Below are positions 58,429 to 64,000 of a DNA stretch of 64,000 bases, piece after piece. Below the pieces are notes generated by a model. It worked only from the letters and a program-made list of their open reading frames with translations, was not told the DNA's origin and did no database searches. Each line of letters starts with the position of its first letter. The first letter of the stretch is position 1. This stretch comes from Patellaria atrata CBS 101060 (taxonomy: Eukaryota > Ascomycota > Dothideomycetes > Patellariales > Patellariaceae): positions 1,260,500-1,324,499 of the forward strand of contig MU006092.1 of the NCBI GenBank assembly GCA_010093705.1, read 5' to 3'. A program made the position numbers and the translations under genes.

Positions 58429-59160
58429 ATGCAAACCAAAACCTCATCATCATCCAACACCACTCCGCCACAAACTGAAGATTCATCACCTTCAATCACC
58501 GGCAGCATGGCCAGTACAACAGAGTCCCCCGGGTCCTCTCCCTTTCCCGCCTCTTCCACGACGACGACGATGTACAAATCTCTCCAACTCCCCTGGTCTC
58601 CCAATGCCCTCCCCCTCGAAGTCCTCTACCGCATCTCCGGCCTCGTAAATACGAAAGGAACTATATTCCTCCTCCCTCCGCCCTCACCCATTCTACGCGC
58701 CTCCTTCTCGGTTCCTCCGCGCCCCCGCTCCACAATGTCCTCCGGCGCTATCGCGCTCTGTAAACACTTCGAGCGCGGAGGTGCCTCTTCAGAGCACGGG
58801 CGTCCACATCCGTTCTGGGTCCTGCCTAAGGGAAGCAACGCGAATAAAGATCGTATCGCGGGGGAGATCTTGGAGGAGATGCTACAGGGCGCGGTGTGGA
58901 GAAATGTTATGTTGTTGCATAAGGGGGTTGCGGTTTACGAGATCAGGAATGGGAAGGGATATGGGATGAGGTGGACGCTGGATGTTGAGGAGACTGGGAG
59001 GGAGAAGGAAGCGGGTTTGAAGAAAGGTGGAGACATGGATATGAGCAAAGAGCAGGAAGAATTCGAGGAGAAAATTAAGGAGTATAGAATCAAGAAGACC
59101 ACTTTCCGAGGCTTTGTGGAACCGATTATTGGGATGGATCATGAACTTCCTATATCATGA
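58429..59160 (+). CDS. Conserved-looking hypothetical protein, no family recognised
   Basis: One exon of 243 aa from ATG 58429 (MQTKTSSSSNTT); an internal Met at 58507 (MASTTESPGSS) is an alternative start. The first 70 residues are Ser/Thr-rich and probably disordered. A folded core follows: SLQLPWSPNALPLEVLYR, then RPHPFWVLPKGSNANKDRIA, GEILEEMLQGAVWRNVMLLH and GYGMRWTLDVEE. The C-terminus is charged and helical. The dense aromatic and glycine pattern looks like a real conserved domain. I see no signal peptide or membrane segment. Confidence 0.7.
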   Translation: MQTKTSSSSNTTPPQTEDSSPSITGSMASTTESPGSSPFPASSTTTTMYKSLQLPWSPNALPLEVLYRISGLVNTKGTIFLLPPPSPILRASFSVPPRPRSTMSSGAIALCKHFERGGASSEHGRPHPFWVLPKGSNANKDRIAGEILEEMLQGAVWRNVMLLHKGVAVYEIRNGKGYGMRWTLDVEETGREKEAGLKKGGDMDMSKEQEEFEEKIKEYRIKKTTFRGFVEPIIGMDHELPIS

Positions 59161-59665
59161 AGAGGCAAGACAGATACCGATTTTAAAAATCAAGAGCTGG
59201 GACAAGGACCTTTTGAGGAATTTCCAATGTACTGTAACTTGAGCAGTCAACTCGAAAATAACGTTTACTAGGAAGATGGCATTCTCCCGGCTCCCCTCTG
59301 ACTCAATCTGCCTACTTGGTCCTCAATAAGTTTTTCGAATCCAAGACCCAGTTTTGCTGCCTGTCTCCTGCAGCGGTCTCCCGGCTCCAAACGTCTTAAA
59401 ATGGGGGGAAGGCCCAGGCGGCATTCATAACCATCCAGCGCAAATTGCCCGAAGCGGTAAATCATACACAACACCCGCGGGACAAATCATAACTTACCGA
59501 TATGATGGACCCAAGTACCACGGTTCCCTCACCCACATACCCGCCCAGTCAAAATCCGAACAAAACCACACTTTAAAACCCCCCTCCATACCCTCCCATC
59601 CTCATCCCCATCCCCATTCCCATTCCACAAATACCAACAACATCAACATCACGTCAAACCCCAAC
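59161..59665. other. Spacer that may hold an upstream exon
   Basis: From about 59374 the frame is open into the next gene and reads protein-like (GGIHNHPAQIARSGKSYTT), just after a good acceptor CTCCTGCAG. No convincing donor exon with ATG was found upstream, so it is left unassigned. Confidence 0.35.
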
Positions 59666-60064
59666 ATGCCCCCAGCGCGAACCACCCTCAAACCCCACTC
59701 TCCCATCCCCACCAGAACCCTCCCCTTCCGCCCCCTCCGCCGCCCCCCCATCCCCCAACAACAGCCTCCCACCCTCCGCACCCACTGCACACGCATCGCA
59801 TGCACCTCCCTCGCCCTCGCCCTCGTCCTCCTCTGCGTCGCCATTCTTCTTCTCATGCTCCTCGTCGTCCTGGCCTTGGCTATCAGCGTCGTGGCTGGGG
59901 TTGCGCGGACGCTCGGGTATACGGGGATATATCGCTACGTCCTGGGGGTTTGTGCGCCGTATACGCCGCTGCGTGTTGGGTTGGTTGCTGGGTTGGGCGC
60001 GCTTATGGTGTGGTTTTTCATGGTAACGTTTATTTATGTTCTGAAGTGGACGGTCGAACCCTGA
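59666..60064 (+). CDS. Small membrane protein of unknown function, start uncertain
   Basis: From ATG 59666 (MPPARTTLKPHSP) the frame gives 132 aa. A Pro/Arg-rich N-terminus precedes a long hydrophobic stretch (SLALALVLLCVAILLLMLLV and on, about residues 50-80) and a second segment near the end (LVAGLGALMVWFFMVTFIY). Two membrane passes are likely. The frame stays open upstream to about 59374, so the real protein may be longer and include an extra exon. No family is recognised. Confidence 0.5.
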   Translation: MPPARTTLKPHSPIPTRTLPFRPLRRPPIPQQQPPTLRTHCTRIACTSLALALVLLCVAILLLMLLVVLALAISVVAGVARTLGYTGIYRYVLGVCAPYTPLRVGLVAGLGALMVWFFMVTFIYVLKWTVEP

Positions 60065-60968
60065 GGGTGAAGGGGCTGAAAGGGGGGGTGTGGGTTTGGG
60101 AGAGAGTGTACGGTGGATTCGTGGTTACGACTCCGTTGGGGAGGTGTGGAGGAGAGGTTGAAGACAGTAAGAAGGCACGTTTACTCTGGAATCATACCAT
60201 CGGCCTGGATTACGTATACATCACATCACATCACATCGCCACGCGCCTCTTCGGAGAATAGATATGCGGCCTTCTTTCGCCCGGGCACCTTAACATCCAA
60301 TATCGAAGGTCTCGAGATCCCGAACCAAATCCTCCGAACGAAAACTCTCCTTGACCCTTATATCTGGCAATATCTTACGTCATCCCCGCTCTAGTTTTAC
60401 CTCCCATATACTCCCCGTACCCATACCCAGGGACTAACGGAGACGGAGAGGGTTGTATTTCGCAATTAGTCGCTCTTGGTGTGACGTTATTGCATATTCA
60501 AATTAGAAGCGGCCGAGGAAGGGGATGGGAGTTTTCTATATGAGGCTCGAGGACGAGGTTTGAGCGCGATTGTTCGAGGCCGAGTGTTGATATAGGTAGT
60601 GCGACCGGTATTGACGGGTTTTCACAGTGGGCAGGTAGTCATGGGAACTGACGGGGAAATGTCAATGGGATATTTTGACAATTTGAAATTTGATTTTTTT
60701 AGTAATAGTATCTATGGAATTTTACTTCCTCATAACAGCAACTTAAGAGTGATATCGAAAACGTGACGCGCGACCCTATCCGGCATGGTTCTAGTTCCCA
60801 TGTGGCTGAATGGTGGATCCAGATCTCGCACCCCGATCGCGCTACCTTAGCTCATCGAGATCTATGACATCGACGCGGCGCCGCGATTGAAATAACCCAA
60901 TACCCCTGATCGCTTTTGTCTTTTCGTAAGTACTTCCTTCTATTTGTCTTGTTCGATGCAAATTCTCA
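60065..60968. other. Photolyase promoter region
   Basis: 900 bp upstream of the photolyase gene. The last 155 bp carry five GATC motifs. Short CATCA repeats occur near 60220. No other gene is seen. Confidence 0.5.
60816..60911. promoter_or_regulatory. phr1: Cluster of five GATC motifs, candidate light-response element
   Basis: GATC occurs at 60816, 60822, 60835, 60859 and 60908, against one per 256 bp by chance. White-collar complexes bind GATC-containing elements (for example GATCGA), and fungal photolyase genes are commonly light-induced. The link is inference. Confidence 0.4.
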
Positions 60969-63010
60969 ATGCGAGTTTGTAGAACTAACCCATTGATCGG
61001 AGCAACAAAGAACATTCTCCGATCCCAAAGCATCACCATCTCCCAAACACGGGACATATTCTTACGGTCTCCCAGCTTGAAAGCACATCCCTTCCACACT
61101 AGCATATTATCCAACCGATCCACGACAATAATGACGCCCAAGCGAAAACTCCCCTACACCGACCCTACTGGCATCGCGCCGAACAAACGGTCCGCGCGCT
61201 CTAAACCCGTCGTCTTAGTCGACGACACTATCCCAACCCTTAACTCCAAATCAACTGGACCAGTCGAACGTAATTCTCCGGAGTTCGACCACTCGCGCCC
61301 GGAAGAGCGTGCAGGGATAGTCCAGCGCACCTTCTACCCGCCCGAAATGTCCAACGAGCGGTGCGCACAATACAACGCCAACGAGATCCCACGGCCGATT
61401 GAAGAGCTCGAGGGCGCGATAGCCTCGACCGCCCAGTCTCGCGCGAAGATTACTACTGGGAATGCGGTGGTGTTTTGGTTCAAGAGGGATTTGAGAATAA
61501 GGGATAATAAAGGGTTGAGTCTTGCGGGCAAGAAGGCAAGAGAGGCGGGAATACCGCTGCTTTGTGTGTTTGTGGTGAGTCCGCAGGATTATCAGGCGCA
61601 TTTAACGAGTCCGGCGAGGGTAGATTTTGAGTTGAGGACGCTCGCCATTTTGAAGCGAGATTTGGCGGAGCTAGACGTACCATTGGTGGTAGAGACTATT
61701 GTGAAAAGGAAGAAAGTTCCGGAATACTTGACCGGTTTGTGTGAAGAGTTGGGCGCGAGACATTTGTTTTGCAATATCGAGTATGAGGTTGATGAGCTAA
61801 GACGTGAGACACTACTTACGAAGAGGTGCTTAGAAAAAGATATTGATTTCTCCGCCGTCCATGATGATGTGGTTGTTGCACCAGGAAGATTGAAAACTGG
61901 CACTGGAAATCAATACGCAGTATATAGTCCTTGGTTTCGATCGTGGATTAGACATGTGCATGAGAATCCGGAGCTTTTAGATGAATGGGAAACCCCCGGC
62001 AAAAATCCGCCGTCTGCAAGAGATAAGTATGAACATCTTTTTGATAACCACATCCCACCGGCACCGGAGAATAAGAAGCTTGGAGACGAAGAAAAGGAGC
62101 GGTTTGCACATTTGTGGCCGGCCGGCGAGCATGAAGCTATGGGTCGCCTAAGCAAGTTCCTTAACGAGAAGATTGGAAGATATCAAGCGGGTAGGAATTT
62201 TCCCGCTTCAAATAGTACAGCCTTAATATCTGTCCATCATTCAGCAGGAACGCTCGCGGCCCGGATGTCTGTGAGGGAAGCCAGAAATGTCAACAATACG
62301 AAGAAGCTTGACGGTGGGAATCCCGGCATCGCGGGTTGGATCAGTGAGATAGCTTGGAGAGACTTCTACAAGCATGTCCTAGCTCACTGGCCATATGTGT
62401 GGTGAGTGATGAGATGTTTACTTGTATCTAGAAGATGTTCTCCTACTAATTCTATGTCAGCATGAACAAACCTTTCAAGTATGAGTACACTAGCATCGAG
62501 TGGGAATATAACGACGACCATTTCGACAAGTGGCGTAATGGCCAAACTGGCTTTCCCATCGTAGACGCAGCAATGCGGCAACTCAATCACATGGCCTATA
62601 TGCATAACCGTTGCCGTATGATCGTCGCATCGTTTCTCGCCAAAGACCTACTTCTCGATTGGCGTTTGGGCGAAAAGTATTTTATGGAGCATCTCATCGA
62701 CGGAGACTTCGCCTCGAACAATGGCGGCTGGGGTTTCTCAGCATCAACTGGAGTAGATCCCCAACCGTACTTCAGAATCTTCAATCCACTGTTGCAGAGT
62801 GAAAAGTTCGATGCCGACGGAGAGTATATCAGGAAGTGGGTTCCGGAATTGAGGGATGTGAAGGGAAAGGCGATACATGATCCGTATGGGAGAGGGGAGG
62901 GGAAGTTGGCGGCAAAGAACGGCTATCCAAAGCCGGTTGTAGATCATAAAATCTGTCGGGAAAGAGCGTTGGCGAGGTATAAGGCAGGAATCGGACGGGA
63001 TACTGCGTAG
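60969..63010 (+). CDS. phr1: Class I CPD photolyase
   Basis: Repairs UV-made cyclobutane pyrimidine dimers using blue light, FAD and an antenna cofactor. Two exons, 60969-62401 and 62461-63010, give 660 aa; the 59-bp intron has donor GTGAGT and acceptor CAG, joining YV to CMNKPFKYEY. The N-terminal antenna domain begins AVVFWFKRDLRIRDNKGL. The FAD domain shows SVHHSAGTLAARMSVREA, GWISEIAWRDFYKHVL, TGFPIVDAAMRQLNHMAYMH and SASTGVDPQPYFRIFNP. The first 54 residues are rich in Arg, Ser and hydrophobics and lack acids over most of their length, like a mitochondrial presequence. A second Met (MTPKRKLPYTD, 61131) opens on a basic, nuclear-signal-like stretch. Confidence 0.96.
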
Positions 63011-64000
63011 TCCTAGAAGGAAAAGGAACCTGAAACGTCTATACCACGGCGGCGGTACCTGCCCTAAGAGGAAATAAGAAAACAACGACAGATACCCACC
63101 CCTTGTTATAAGCAAGAGAACACTTATCTTCGCAAATCGCACATTGGCAAGTTTCTCTACCATGCGGTTGGAAAATAGATGTAGTTGTCTATACTCGCAT
63201 CGAGCTTCTCCTGAGGAAGAAGTTGTTGATGTTCTTCCCGCCCATGCAGTGTCATCGCCTGTTGCAGCGGATAGATTGGCCGGGAAACGGGGCATCCTTT
63301 AGGCATTTCCGCCTTGTCGTACTGCTTTGAAGTGTGAGTGTAGACTCTTCATCCCTCGAGGGTAGATGCTGGATAATTCTCGAGGACTTGGTGACATCAA
63401 TGAAGGTGCTCTGCTCGCAGGGGTTAACGGTGGAACATGAGTGTCGCTCTGAGGAGCTTTCACATCACAGTAGGAGTTCATCCATTCCGTTCCAGTGAAA
63501 GTCAAGCTCGAAGATTGAAGGGAAGTAATTTGTGCATTCAGATACAATTTAGCATAGTGACGGGAGTAAACAAGGCAACGACAAGCAGAAATGATATCTA
63601 CAGCCGACTGAAGATGAATGAAAAGGGGTATATATGCGCTAGGGTTCAAAAGTCTCTCCGAAGATTAGTTTCCATTCAAAGTCTACATTCTCCTACGTCC
63701 GCGTAAACGGACAGCTTCATGATACAAATGACCTTGTGTTACGAAGATACTAATGTTTAGAACTACTCGAGTAGTGTTGTTTCCCCGTCTCCTTGTCCAA
63801 GGTCCGGCAAACCTCATCTCTCGCATAGGGCCACCGGATCAGGCTCGAGCAAGGGATGACCATCGTAAAGCACCGTATTTGACCCGCACCATCAAAGGTG
63901 AGGTAATCAAATTGTCCTCAGCTGAAATGAGCGCGTGCTAAAAGAAATTTGTTGCGATGGCATCATAGTGGAACAGTTGTTGTAGAATCGAAGATACGGA
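63011..64000. other. Downstream of photolyase, no gene seen
   Basis: About 1 kb to the window edge. Short frames on both strands have no protein-like features. A gene starting beyond the edge cannot be excluded. Confidence 0.45.

Overview
This window is nuclear DNA of a filamentous ascomycete (Pezizomycotina). Introns are short (mostly 47-80 bp) with GT...AG ends, and several carry CTAAC or CTGAC branch points. The genes are typical of fungi (Sti1, UGP1, Spray-type TRP protein, FYVE-RING ligase, GH115 glucuronidase, CPD photolyase). A Leotiomycete is my best guess from overall protein flavour, but that is inference. Two runs of exactly 100 N are assembly gaps; one lies inside an intron of sti1.

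Layout. 1-10 kb: 5' part of a Pho84-type phosphate transporter (minus), an orphan gene, a two-part gene ending in a zinc phospholipase C-like domain, an initiator tRNA-Met, and a tandem FolB (dihydroneopterin aldolase) gene. 11-17 kb: sti1 and ugp1, convergent. 17-19.5 kb: gene-free stretch with an A-rich tract and a decayed GTAC-rich 18-bp minisatellite. 19.5-24 kb: secreted GH115 enzyme divergent from a small UPF0390/L10K gene. 24-28 kb: two orphan minus-strand genes with internal repeats. 30-36.5 kb: Nbp2/Skb5-like SH3 adaptor, aldehyde dehydrogenase and a coiled-coil orphan. 36.5-47 kb: about 10 kb with no convincing gene. 47-57 kb: amidase, a 70-bp tandem repeat, a Pib1-like FYVE-RING ligase and a Spray-type membrane protein. 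58-63 kb: two small unknown genes and the CPD photolyase.

The most unusual region is the gene-free 36.9-46.6 kb stretch. It holds about 15 same-strand modules spaced roughly 440-900 bp apart. Each has a TATA-like core followed at once by a C/T-rich tract. Several also share an upstream ACGTCAA-TGGTC element and a downstream TGGAGGAACC ... ATTCGAGAAG block. No conserved peptide follows. Inside it lies a 97-bp tandem duplication whose two copies form 8-bp hairpins capped by GNRA tetraloops, with paired substitutions that keep the stem. I read this as a possible diverged array of noncoding transcription units, which is a hypothesis.

The recognised genes do not form a biosynthetic cluster; they are mostly housekeeping functions. 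Several gene models join exons that I inferred by hand from splice sites and protein continuity, and each such entry says so.
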